A stretch of DNA of 7,830 bases from CAZAYB01 sp964489215 (GTDB lineage Bacteria; Planctomycetota; Phycisphaerae; Sedimentisphaerales; Anaerohalosphaeraceae), in NCBI GenBank assembly GCA_964489215.1, contig CAZAYB010000146.1, forward strand, positions 1 through 7,830. Reading direction: 5' to 3'. Shown one piece after another: positions 1 through 6,824 of the stretch (within the stretch, counting starts at the first letter, position 1; each line of letters begins with the position of its first letter). The position numbers were made by a program, and so were the translations under genes. The notes under the pieces are model-generated. The model had not been told where the DNA came from, did no database searches, and worked only from the letters and a program-made list of their open reading frames with translations.

Positions 1-2
1 TA

Positions 3-32
3 CTGTTTTGGATATTGACAGGAATATTATGA
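3..32 (+). CDS. Possible C-terminal tail of an upstream gene (partial)
   Basis: The third forward frame is open from the window edge and reads LFWILTGIL before a TGA at 30-32. That stop overlaps the glycosyltransferase ATG at 29-31 as ATGA, the commonest arrangement for translationally coupled genes. The nine residues are very hydrophobic, as at the end of a membrane helix. Only nine codons are visible, so this could be chance. A competing frame starting at base 1 ends at a TGA at 16-18. The product cannot be identified. Confidence 0.25.
   Translation: MFWILTGIL
20..23 (+). promoter_or_regulatory. Ribosome binding site of the glycosyltransferase gene
   Basis: An AGGA lies five bases before the ATG at 29. 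This favours the ATG over the in-frame TTG at 8, which has only seven bases of visible upstream sequence and would add seven polar residues before the conserved N-terminal strand. Confidence 0.6.
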
Positions 33-1324
33 AAATTGTATTTTTAACGCCGGGCTCAGGAGATAATTTCTATTGCGAAAACTGCCTCCGTGACGCTCAG
101 GTCGTAAAAACAATAAGAAACATCGGACATGATGTAATAATGGTGCCGATGTACCTGCCTTTACAGGTTGATAAATTTGAGAAGGTAAGTAACGCTCCCG
201 TTTTTTTTGGTGGTATTAACGTTTACCTCCAGCAAAAAAGTAACCTCTTCAGAAATTCGCCAAGATGGCTTGATAAAATTTTTGACAGTAAACCGCTGCT
301 CGAAATGGCAGGCAAAAGAGCCGGAATGGTAGACGCCAAACAGCTTGGGGAAACAGCTGTCTCAATGCTCCTCGGCAAAGAGGGTAAACAAAAAAAAGAA
401 CTTGATCGGCTTGCAGATTGGCTAAGCAGACCGGAAAACAGACCGGATGTTATATGCCTCTCGAATGTACTCCTTGCCGGTGTCGCAGAATCCCTGAAAA
501 AAAACACTAAATGTGCAATTGCATGTTTGCTTCAGGATGAGGATGAGTTCTTCGACAGCTTAAACGAGCCGCACCTTACACAAGTTAAAAACCTGCTCCG
601 GCAAAGAGCAAATGACATTGACATGTTCATTGCTGTTAGTGATTATTACGCTCAATTTATGAAAAAACAGCTCCATATCTCTGATCAGAAAATCAATGTC
701 ATTTACACCGGAATTGATGTCGATTCTTATAATCTCACCGACACTGAAAATAAAAATACCATTGGATTTCTTTCCCGAATGTGTCCTTCTAAAGGGCTCG
801 ATATACTTGCTGATGCTTTTATACAGTTAAAGGCCCAGAACCGGTTCAAAAACCTGAAATTAAAAGCGGCAGGGGGGCTGACTGCTGCTGACAAAAATTA
901 TTTAAAGAACATCACACAGAAAATATCCGATGCGGGAATAGGCAGTGATGTGGAATTTATTGCTGATTACAATGTGAACCTGAGAAAAGATTTTCTAAAT
1001 CAAGTATCATTAATGTGTGTACCGGAAAAACGCCCCCCCGCATACGGGTTATATGTCCTAGAGGCACTAGCCGCAGGATTGCCGACTGTAATACCTGCCA
1101 CTGGAATATTCAGTGAAATTAAGAAAATCTGTCCCGAACCGGTAAGGCTCTATCATCCAAACAAACCGGACGTGCTTGCAAAAACTCTGCAGGACATACT
1201 TACTTCAGATGAAATATTCAACAAAATGAAAAATAATGCGCGAAGCTCCGTAATTGAAGCTTTTGATATCAGAAAAAGTGCTGAAAAATATATTCAGCTT
1301 TTCCAGTCCGCTGCAAATCTTTGA
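29..1324 (+). CDS. GT4-type (GT-B fold) glycosyltransferase
   Basis: A 431-residue cytoplasmic or membrane-associated glycosyltransferase, expected to move a sugar from a nucleotide donor to an unidentified acceptor. The start is the ATG behind an AGGA; it puts the first Rossmann strand (MKIVFLTPG) at the N-terminus, as is usual for GT-B enzymes. Residues 14-22 (FYCENCLRD) and 59-70 (FFGGINVYLQQK) are blocks I associate with a GT4-like subfamily common in planctomycetes. The linker region has SDYYAQF at 204-210 and YTGID at 226-230. The donor-binding half starts near 244 (TIGFLSRMCPSKGLDIL, with SRxxPxKG at 249-256) and includes GLYVLEALAAGLPTV at 340-354. The second glutamate of the usual E-x7-E motif is present (E345), but the first position is proline (P337). 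There is no signal peptide or membrane helix. The gene ends eight bases before the ABC ATPase start, so a shared transcript is likely. The family is fairly certain; donor and acceptor are unknown. Confidence 0.88.
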   Translation: MKIVFLTPGSGDNFYCENCLRDAQVVKTIRNIGHDVIMVPMYLPLQVDKFEKVSNAPVFFGGINVYLQQKSNLFRNSPRWLDKIFDSKPLLEMAGKRAGMVDAKQLGETAVSMLLGKEGKQKKELDRLADWLSRPENRPDVICLSNVLLAGVAESLKKNTKCAIACLLQDEDEFFDSLNEPHLTQVKNLLRQRANDIDMFIAVSDYYAQFMKKQLHISDQKINVIYTGIDVDSYNLTDTENKNTIGFLSRMCPSKGLDILADAFIQLKAQNRFKNLKLKAAGGLTAADKNYLKNITQKISDAGIGSDVEFIADYNVNLRKDFLNQVSLMCVPEKRPPAYGLYVLEALAAGLPTVIPATGIFSEIKKICPEPVRLYHPNKPDVLAKTLQDILTSDEIFNKMKNNARSSVIEAFDIRKSAEKYIQLFQSAANL

Positions 1325-1326
1325 GG
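1322..1326 (+). promoter_or_regulatory. Ribosome binding site of the ABC ATPase, over the upstream stop codon
   Basis: TGAGG contains both the glycosyltransferase stop codon and a GAGG Shine-Dalgarno core six bases before the ATG at 1333. Termination upstream would therefore place ribosomes on the ATPase start, consistent with coupled translation. Confidence 0.6.
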
Positions 1327-1332
1327 TAAAAA

Positions 1333-2019
1333 ATGCTCGAACTAAAAAATGTCAAAAAAGTTTATGATACTGCCCCCGGCTCAGAACCGCTGGTTGTACT
1401 CGATGGAGTTGAACTCAAACTTGAACCAGGCCAGCTCATCGCTGTCTCCGGAAACAGCGGGTGCGGTAAAAGCACGCTCCTAAATATAATAGGCGCCCTG
1501 GATAAGCCTGCTTCAGGTCAGGTTAAGCTCAACAGTCAAAATCTGGCGGACCTCAACGAAAAACAGCTTGCCGAAATAAGAAATAAAAATGTAGGTTTTA
1601 TCTTCCAGTTTCATCATCTCATCCCGCAGTGTACAGTAATAGAAAACGTTTTGATACCCGTAATTGCTGATAACAGGAAGGACTTTCCCGCTAAAAAAAA
1701 ACGTGCAGCAGAATTGCTCGAAATGATGGCAATCAAGGATTTTGATGATTATAGACCCGGACAGTTAAGCGGCGGTCAGCGGCAAAGAGTCGCCGTAGCT
1801 CGTGCTCTGATTAATTCTCCAAACCTTGTTTTAGCAGACGAACCGACCGGCTCACTCGATGCACACGCCTCTGAAACCGTAACTAAGCTTCTTATCGATA
1901 CTTGCAAAAAGCAGAAAACTGCGGTCATTGTTGTAACTCATTCTGAAAAACTGGCAAATAAAATGAACAAAGTCTATCATCTCTCTGATGGCAAGCTGAC
2001 CGAAAGGGAACCGTCTTGA
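1333..2019 (+). CDS. ABC transporter ATP-binding protein, LolD/YbbA/MacB class
   Basis: A 228-residue cytoplasmic ATPase that should power the permease encoded directly downstream. All nucleotide-binding motifs are intact: Walker A GNSGCGKST at 40-48, Q-loop glutamine 92 in FQFHHLIPQCTV, signature LSGGQRQRVAVARAL at 145-159, Walker B LVLADE at 165-170 with catalytic E170, D-loop SLD at 174-176 and switch histidine H203 in VVTHS. The FQFHHLIPQ context and the length match the LolD/YbbA/MacB-ATPase group, whose members work with FtsX-type permeases rather than classical transport channels. The start ATG has GAGG six bases upstream. The stop codon overlaps the permease start by four bases, so the two are almost certainly made together. 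The symbol lolD is not assigned because the partner is one long YbbP-like permease rather than a LolC/LolE pair. The class is near certain; the substrate is unknown. Confidence 0.95.
   Translation: MLELKNVKKVYDTAPGSEPLVVLDGVELKLEPGQLIAVSGNSGCGKSTLLNIIGALDKPASGQVKLNSQNLADLNEKQLAEIRNKNVGFIFQFHHLIPQCTVIENVLIPVIADNRKDFPAKKKRAAELLEMMAIKDFDDYRPGQLSGGQRQRVAVARALINSPNLVLADEPTGSLDAHASETVTKLLIDTCKKQKTAVIVVTHSEKLANKMNKVYHLSDGKLTEREPS
2003..2009 (+). promoter_or_regulatory. Ribosome binding site supporting the TTG start of the permease
   Basis: AAAGGGA lies six bases before the TTG at 2016, inside the last codons of the ATPase. The next in-frame ATG would be far inside or after the first membrane helix, so this site and the TTGA overlap with the ATPase stop decide the start. 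Confidence 0.65.
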
Positions 2020-5000
2020 GCCTGACTAAGCTTATATGGCAAAGCATCTTCTTTTACTGGCGAACAACCCTCGGTGTCATCGCTTCTGTTATGATAAGTG
2101 CCGCCGTCCTTACAGGTGCACTTTTAATCGGGGACTCCGTGGACCATACCTTAAAAAGTATGGCCTTTCAAAGACTCGCCGATACTGAACTTGCAATGAT
2201 AAGCGGTGAAAATTTCTATACCCAAAATCTCGCAAAAAAAATGCAAAAGGACCTTGAGGTTAATATCTCCGCATTATTAACCGTCCCCGGGTTCGTCTCA
2301 AACGATAACGCTGCCGAATCTGCTTCGGTAAATGTAATAGGAGTCGATGAAAACTTCTTTAAACTCGCCGACGCCAAAAACCCTTTCAAAGCTCCGGAAA
2401 ACCAAAACACATTCACCCAGCTTCTGATAAACACCCCGCTTGCCGAAAAGCTGAATGTAAAAGAAAACGATGAAATCGTAATGCGATTCGCTAAAGCTTC
2501 ACGATTATCCAAAGAGATGCCCCTGTCTTCATCACAGAATAATTTAGAAACTTTGCGAATAAAAGTTCAAAAAGTCATTGACGCCTCTCAGTTCGGCAAC
2601 TTCAGCCTTCACGCCGACCAGGTCTTGCCCCTTAATATTTTTGTCCCTGTTGACTGGCTCAACAAACGTCTCGGCCTTGAGCAAAGGGCAAACGTAATGC
2701 TTTTGGGCTCTGCAAATAAAAATATGACAATCGAAAAAGCTCTAAGCTCCCTTCGCGATAATTTCACCATTGCTGATATTGGGCTTTTTATCGATAAAAT
2801 AAAATTACCCTCCGGACGTACTGTCACCGAGCTTACATCAAGAACAATTTTTATACCGCCTTACATCACCCAAAGTGTATTAAAAGCTTCCCGAAAGCTG
2901 AACATACACAACCCTGCCAGGCTGCTCACATATTTCGTTAATTCCATTGATTCATCAAACGGTTCAGTCCCGTATTCAATGGTAACAGCGATAAACCCCG
3001 AATCCAGCCTGTTTTCGGATTACAGCAGTCCCGCAGAAAATGAAATTTATATCGACCGCTGGACCGCCTCGGAGCTTTCCGTAAACATCGGCGACAAGCT
3101 GAAAATGGATTATTATATACCTGTAATTTCAGGACAGCTTAAGGAAAACACTTCGGAGTTTGTAATCAAAGAAATACTTCCCATGCAAGGACCAGCCGTT
3201 GATTCAACTTTAATGCCCAAATTCCCCGGCCTGGCAGACGTAGAAAATTGCAGAGACTGGCAGGCCGGCTCATGGGTAAACCTTGAAAGAATAAGACCAG
3301 AAGATGAAAAATACTGGGACCTCTATCGAGGAGCACCAAAGGCTTTTATTTCACTTAAGAAAGCCCAAAAAATGTGGAAAAACAGATGGGGTGATCTTAC
3401 TGCATTAAGGTTCACTTCAGATACGGATAAAAGCCTGATTGCCGATGCCGTAAAAAACAATATTGATCCCGCCCAGACAGGGCTTATTATCCTCGATGTC
3501 AGAAAACAGGCTTATCTGGCAAGCGAAAACTCAACCGATTTCGGAAGCCTTTTCCTCGGGCTCGGAATGTTCCTCATAGCAGCGGCACTTATACTTACTT
3601 CACTTAATTTTTCTTTTGGTATCGAAAAAAGAACTCAGCAAACAGGGTTGCTTTTAGCTATGGGCTTTACCAGGCATAAAGTAAGAAATATCTATTTGGG
3701 ACAGGGCCTTATCACGTCAATAACTGGTACGCTTGTCGGACTTGCCCTGGGTGTTATTTACACGCGTATAATGATATGGGCACTGTCAACTATCTGGTCC
3801 GGTGCTGTAGCCGGTACCAATATTACCTTGCATATAAAACCTCTGACGCTCTTAATCTCCGCTCTTATTTCAGTTTGCACCGCTATGATTGTAATATGGA
3901 TGACAACTGCAAGGCAGTTCAAAACCGATATAAAGGAACTGTTAAATGACCAGCTAAAATGGCAGTACCTTAAGCAGCAATCAGCAAAAAGAATATATCT
4001 GCCCTTTATTCTTGCGATACTCTTAACTGTTTGCTCTGTAGTGCTTGTTATTGTAGCGGCCGGAAATCCGCAAAAAGCAGCAGGCACTTTCTTCGCTTCA
4101 GGTGCCATGTTACTCATTGCTACATTCCTAATTGCATGGGGCCTTTTGTCAAAGACCGCAAGAGGAACAGCTTCAGTGCCCGTAAATTCAGTTTTTTCTT
4201 TAGCACTTAAAAACACAGCCAGAAGACGCGCCCGAAGCCTTGCGGTAATAATGCTTTTTGCTTGCGGGGTTTTCATGATCATTGCCGTCGGAGCAAACAC
4301 AAAAAATACTCCTGACTCAACAGATAACGACCCTGCAACTGGCGGTTTTGAGCTGATCGCACAGTCCGCATTGCCCATTCCTTATAACTTGAACACGCCG
4401 ATTGGCAAAGAAGAAGCAGGCTTTGAGAAATCTCAGCTCTCAGATGTCGAGTTTCTGAATATAAGGGTTAAAACCGGTGACGATGCAAGCTGCCTGAACC
4501 TAAACCGTGCCCAAAGACCAAGGCTCTTTGGTATGGACCCGAATATCCTCAATAAAAGCTCATTTAGATTTGTAAAAACCGCAAAGAATATTAGCAAAAA
4601 AAACTGGGACATGCTAAACTCCTTTAAAAAAGACGAACAGACAATAGCTGCGGTCGGAGATTTACCTACTGTTATATGGGCTCTGGGAAAAGGGATAAAC
4701 GGACAGATAATATATACTGACGACAAATCGAATCAGGTAAAACTTAAAATTGTTGGAATTATACACGATTCTGTATTACAGGGCGGACTTATTATATCTG
4801 AGGATGAATTTATAAACCACTTCGGCTCGGTACAGGGCTATGAAAAGTTCCTGATAGACGTAAAAAACCAAAAAACTGAACAACTGTCACCTTTACTAAG
4901 TAAAACATTGCGACGGTTTGGTTTTTCCAGCCGGAAAACAACCGAAAAACTAATGCAGTTCAATGCCGTTCAGAATACTTATCTGTCGATTTTTGAATTG

Positions 5001-5357
5001 CTTTCAGGACTGGGAATTATCATAGGAACCGCCGGACTTGCCCTGGTTGTACTGAAAAATGTCCTGGACAGACGAGCTGAGCTCGCTATGCTCAGAGCTG
5101 TAGGATTAGAAAAATCAAAGTTGAAAATGATGATATTATACGAGCATACCGCATTAATGTTTTTTGCCGTTATGGCAGGATTATTCACTGCTCTGGTCGC
5201 CGTGGCAAATGTCATAAGCTCCTCAGCTGCCCAGATGCCGCTGCTAAAAATAATAATAATGTTAGCTGCTGTAATAACCAGTGCCGTCCTGTGGATCTGG
5301 CTCGCTGCTGTTCTTGGCATGGCCGGACCACTGATAAATGCCCTCAAAGCCGAGTAA
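2016..5357 (+). CDS. FtsX/MacB-type ABC permease, ten helices, two modules (YbbP-like)
   Basis: A 1113-residue inner-membrane permease partnering the ATPase just upstream. Translation starts at TTG, supported by AAAGGGA six bases before it and by a TTGA overlap with the ATPase stop. Ten hydrophobic segments are visible at about 18-38, 510-533, 560-588, 609-631, 660-682, 691-711, 741-760, 993-1013, 1040-1066 and 1077-1101. This is the 4+2+4 plan of YbbP-like proteins: two modules of one helix, an extracytoplasmic domain and three helices, joined by a central helix pair. Each FtsX core has its basic coupling segment: EKRTQQTGLLLAMGFTRHKV (537-556) and DRRAELAMLRAVGLEKSKLK (1018-1037). The first extracytoplasmic domain (about 39-509) is roughly twice the second (about 761-992) and longer than a usual MacB periplasmic domain. 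Distinct blocks include NLERIRPEDEKYWDLYRG (422-439) and GDDASCLNLN (821-830). Members of this ABC class do mechanical work across the membrane, such as lipid or lipoprotein extraction. The actual substrate cannot be read from the sequence. Confidence 0.93.
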   Translation: MSLTKLIWQSIFFYWRTTLGVIASVMISAAVLTGALLIGDSVDHTLKSMAFQRLADTELAMISGENFYTQNLAKKMQKDLEVNISALLTVPGFVSNDNAAESASVNVIGVDENFFKLADAKNPFKAPENQNTFTQLLINTPLAEKLNVKENDEIVMRFAKASRLSKEMPLSSSQNNLETLRIKVQKVIDASQFGNFSLHADQVLPLNIFVPVDWLNKRLGLEQRANVMLLGSANKNMTIEKALSSLRDNFTIADIGLFIDKIKLPSGRTVTELTSRTIFIPPYITQSVLKASRKLNIHNPARLLTYFVNSIDSSNGSVPYSMVTAINPESSLFSDYSSPAENEIYIDRWTASELSVNIGDKLKMDYYIPVISGQLKENTSEFVIKEILPMQGPAVDSTLMPKFPGLADVENCRDWQAGSWVNLERIRPEDEKYWDLYRGAPKAFISLKKAQKMWKNRWGDLTALRFTSDTDKSLIADAVKNNIDPAQTGLIILDVRKQAYLASENSTDFGSLFLGLGMFLIAAALILTSLNFSFGIEKRTQQTGLLLAMGFTRHKVRNIYLGQGLITSITGTLVGLALGVIYTRIMIWALSTIWSGAVAGTNITLHIKPLTLLISALISVCTAMIVIWMTTARQFKTDIKELLNDQLKWQYLKQQSAKRIYLPFILAILLTVCSVVLVIVAAGNPQKAAGTFFASGAMLLIATFLIAWGLLSKTARGTASVPVNSVFSLALKNTARRRARSLAVIMLFACGVFMIIAVGANTKNTPDSTDNDPATGGFELIAQSALPIPYNLNTPIGKEEAGFEKSQLSDVEFLNIRVKTGDDASCLNLNRAQRPRLFGMDPNILNKSSFRFVKTAKNISKKNWDMLNSFKKDEQTIAAVGDLPTVIWALGKGINGQIIYTDDKSNQVKLKIVGIIHDSVLQGGLIISEDEFINHFGSVQGYEKFLIDVKNQKTEQLSPLLSKTLRRFGFSSRKTTEKLMQFNAVQNTYLSIFELLSGLGIIIGTAGLALVVLKNVLDRRAELAMLRAVGLEKSKLKMMILYEHTALMFFAVMAGLFTALVAVANVISSSAAQMPLLKIIIMLAAVITSAVLWIWLAAVLGMAGPLINALKAE

Positions 5358-5424
5358 ATTATATCGAAAATTTTAATCTTTTTATAAGCCGTTATTGTAA
5401 AAGAATTCGTATATCCTGAAAACC

Positions 5425-6822
5425 ATGTATAAGTTGTCAGTTATAACAGGTATATTCATAACCGTCGCTGCTGTCGCCGCCGCTGGAACAGGATTGTTTC
5501 TGCTCTTTAATACCCAAAGGTCACAGCTTGCTCTTAGGCTCCCCGGACAGGACAATTCCCCAAAAGATCAGGACCAGCAAATTCCGCTTGTAGTCGAAGG
5601 AACCTTAAAAACGTTCGATGCACAACCTGCCGATTTAGAAGGTGCTTGGCCTCAGTTTCGCGGACCAGACAGAGATTCTGTCAGTGACGAACAGGTCGAA
5701 CTTTTGGATACCTGGCCAGAAAACGGTCCGCCGGTAATATGGACCATTGATGTAGGCGAAGGTCACGCTGGCCCTGCTGTGCTAAACGGAAGGCTGTACA
5801 TCATCGACTACGATCGAAAAAATGAAGCTGACCTCATACGCTGTATAAATCCCCTCAACGGAAAAGATATCTGGCAATACTCATACCCGAATAAGGTAAA
5901 AAGGAACCACGGCATGAGTCGAACAGTACCGGCCGTTACAGATAATCATGTCCTCACACTCGGACCAAAAGGCCACCTGACATGTCTCGACTCAAAATCC
6001 GGTCAATTCAAATGGATGAAGAATCTGCCCGCCGAATACAAAACTGAAATACCCCCCTGGTATGCTGGACAATGTCCCCTTATTGATGACGGTAAGGCCA
6101 TAATCGCACCAGCAGGACCCGACGTGCTCATTACCGCACTGGATATCGAAACCGGTGAAACAATCTGGACTCTCCCGAATGAAAAAAAGTGGTCGATGAC
6201 ACATTCTTCGATTATGACAATGACTCAGAACAATGAAAAAATGTATATATATTGTGCTTCAGGAGGGGTCGTTGCTGCCTCCAGCCGAAATGGATTATTG
6301 CTTTGGCAAACAGACAAATGGACTATAAGAATTGCAAACGTGCCATCCCCATGCATACTCGACCAGGGACTTATCTTTTTCTCAGGAGGATATAACGCTG
6401 GCTCGATGATGATTAAGCTGATAAAACAAAATGACCAATTTACCCCGGAAGTACAATTCACCTTAAAACCTGAAATATTCGGTTCACCTCAGCACACACC
6501 CGTTTTTTATAAGGAAAGAATATACGGTGTCAGACCCGACGGGCAGTTTGTCGCTATGAGCAAAACAGGGTCAATCCTCTTCCAGAGCGGCTCCGGCAAT
6601 ACTTTCGGACTGGGACCTTATATCATCGCAGATGAAAAACTTTTCATAATGAATGATCACGGACATCTGACCATGGCAAAGGCTTTTGCCTCGGATTTCC
6701 AGATACTTGCAAATGCAAAAGTCCTCCAGGGTCCTGATAGCTGGGCTCCAATGGCAATAGTCTCAGGAAGATTAATACTGCGCGACCTGAATAAAATGAT
6801 ATGTCTGGATATGAGAAAATAA
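5425..6822 (+). CDS. Membrane-anchored PQQ-like beta-propeller protein
   Basis: A 465-residue protein with an N-terminal hydrophobic segment (about 7-28) that looks like an uncleaved anchor, since no convincing signal peptidase site follows. A polar linker to about 70 leads to WPQFRGPDRDSVS (75-87), the opening seen in many planctomycete PQQ-like propellers. Repeating blades follow, each with a strand around G-x-L/I-Y/F and a closing D-x-x-T/S/N-G-x-x-x-W turn: about 116-154, 168-201, 217-252, 262-297, 308-347, 358-389, 397-433 and a closing strand at 441-465. That suits an eight-bladed, BamB-like domain. Clear turns are LNGKDIW (144-150), SKSGQFKW (190-197) and IETGETIW (241-248). I see no evidence that it binds PQQ or is an enzyme; a binding or scaffold role outside the membrane is more likely. 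ATG 5425 is the only standard start, because an in-frame TAA lies at 5398-5400, yet it lacks a Shine-Dalgarno site. The next gene starts two bases after its stop. Confidence 0.85.
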   Translation: MYKLSVITGIFITVAAVAAAGTGLFLLFNTQRSQLALRLPGQDNSPKDQDQQIPLVVEGTLKTFDAQPADLEGAWPQFRGPDRDSVSDEQVELLDTWPENGPPVIWTIDVGEGHAGPAVLNGRLYIIDYDRKNEADLIRCINPLNGKDIWQYSYPNKVKRNHGMSRTVPAVTDNHVLTLGPKGHLTCLDSKSGQFKWMKNLPAEYKTEIPPWYAGQCPLIDDGKAIIAPAGPDVLITALDIETGETIWTLPNEKKWSMTHSSIMTMTQNNEKMYIYCASGGVVAASSRNGLLLWQTDKWTIRIANVPSPCILDQGLIFFSGGYNAGSMMIKLIKQNDQFTPEVQFTLKPEIFGSPQHTPVFYKERIYGVRPDGQFVAMSKTGSILFQSGSGNTFGLGPYIIADEKLFIMNDHGHLTMAKAFASDFQILANAKVLQGPDSWAPMAIVSGRLILRDLNKMICLDMRK

Positions 6823-6824
6823 TA

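Noticed and set aside
8..28. TTG at 8 as the start of the glycosyltransferase
   Set aside because: It would add seven residues before the first Rossmann strand, which normally begins right at the N-terminus. The ATG at 29 has AGGA five bases upstream.
3758..4378. A 206-codon open frame on the reverse strand
   Set aside because: It lies wholly inside the permease gene, opposite helices four to seven and the start of the second extracytoplasmic domain. The forward frame is clearly coding, and the reverse protein has no recognisable domain.
1333..5357. A true LolCDE lipoprotein release system
   Set aside because: The ATPase is LolD-like, but there is a single ten-helix permease instead of two four-helix subunits, so the YbbA/YbbP plan fits better.
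5362..5380. AAAATTTT followed by a short T run as a possible terminator
   Set aside because: The palindrome is four base pairs with no loop and no GC stem, so it cannot form a stable terminator hairpin.
5381..5415. Promoter-like TATAAG (5383-5388) and TATATC (5410-5415)
   Set aside because: Neither has a recognisable -35 element at a proper distance, and such hexamers are expected by chance in AT-rich sequence.
5425..6822. A PQQ-dependent dehydrogenase
   Set aside because: The protein is only 465 residues, is mostly generic propeller blades, and shows no catalytic aspartate or calcium-site pattern or cytochrome domain that I can recognise.
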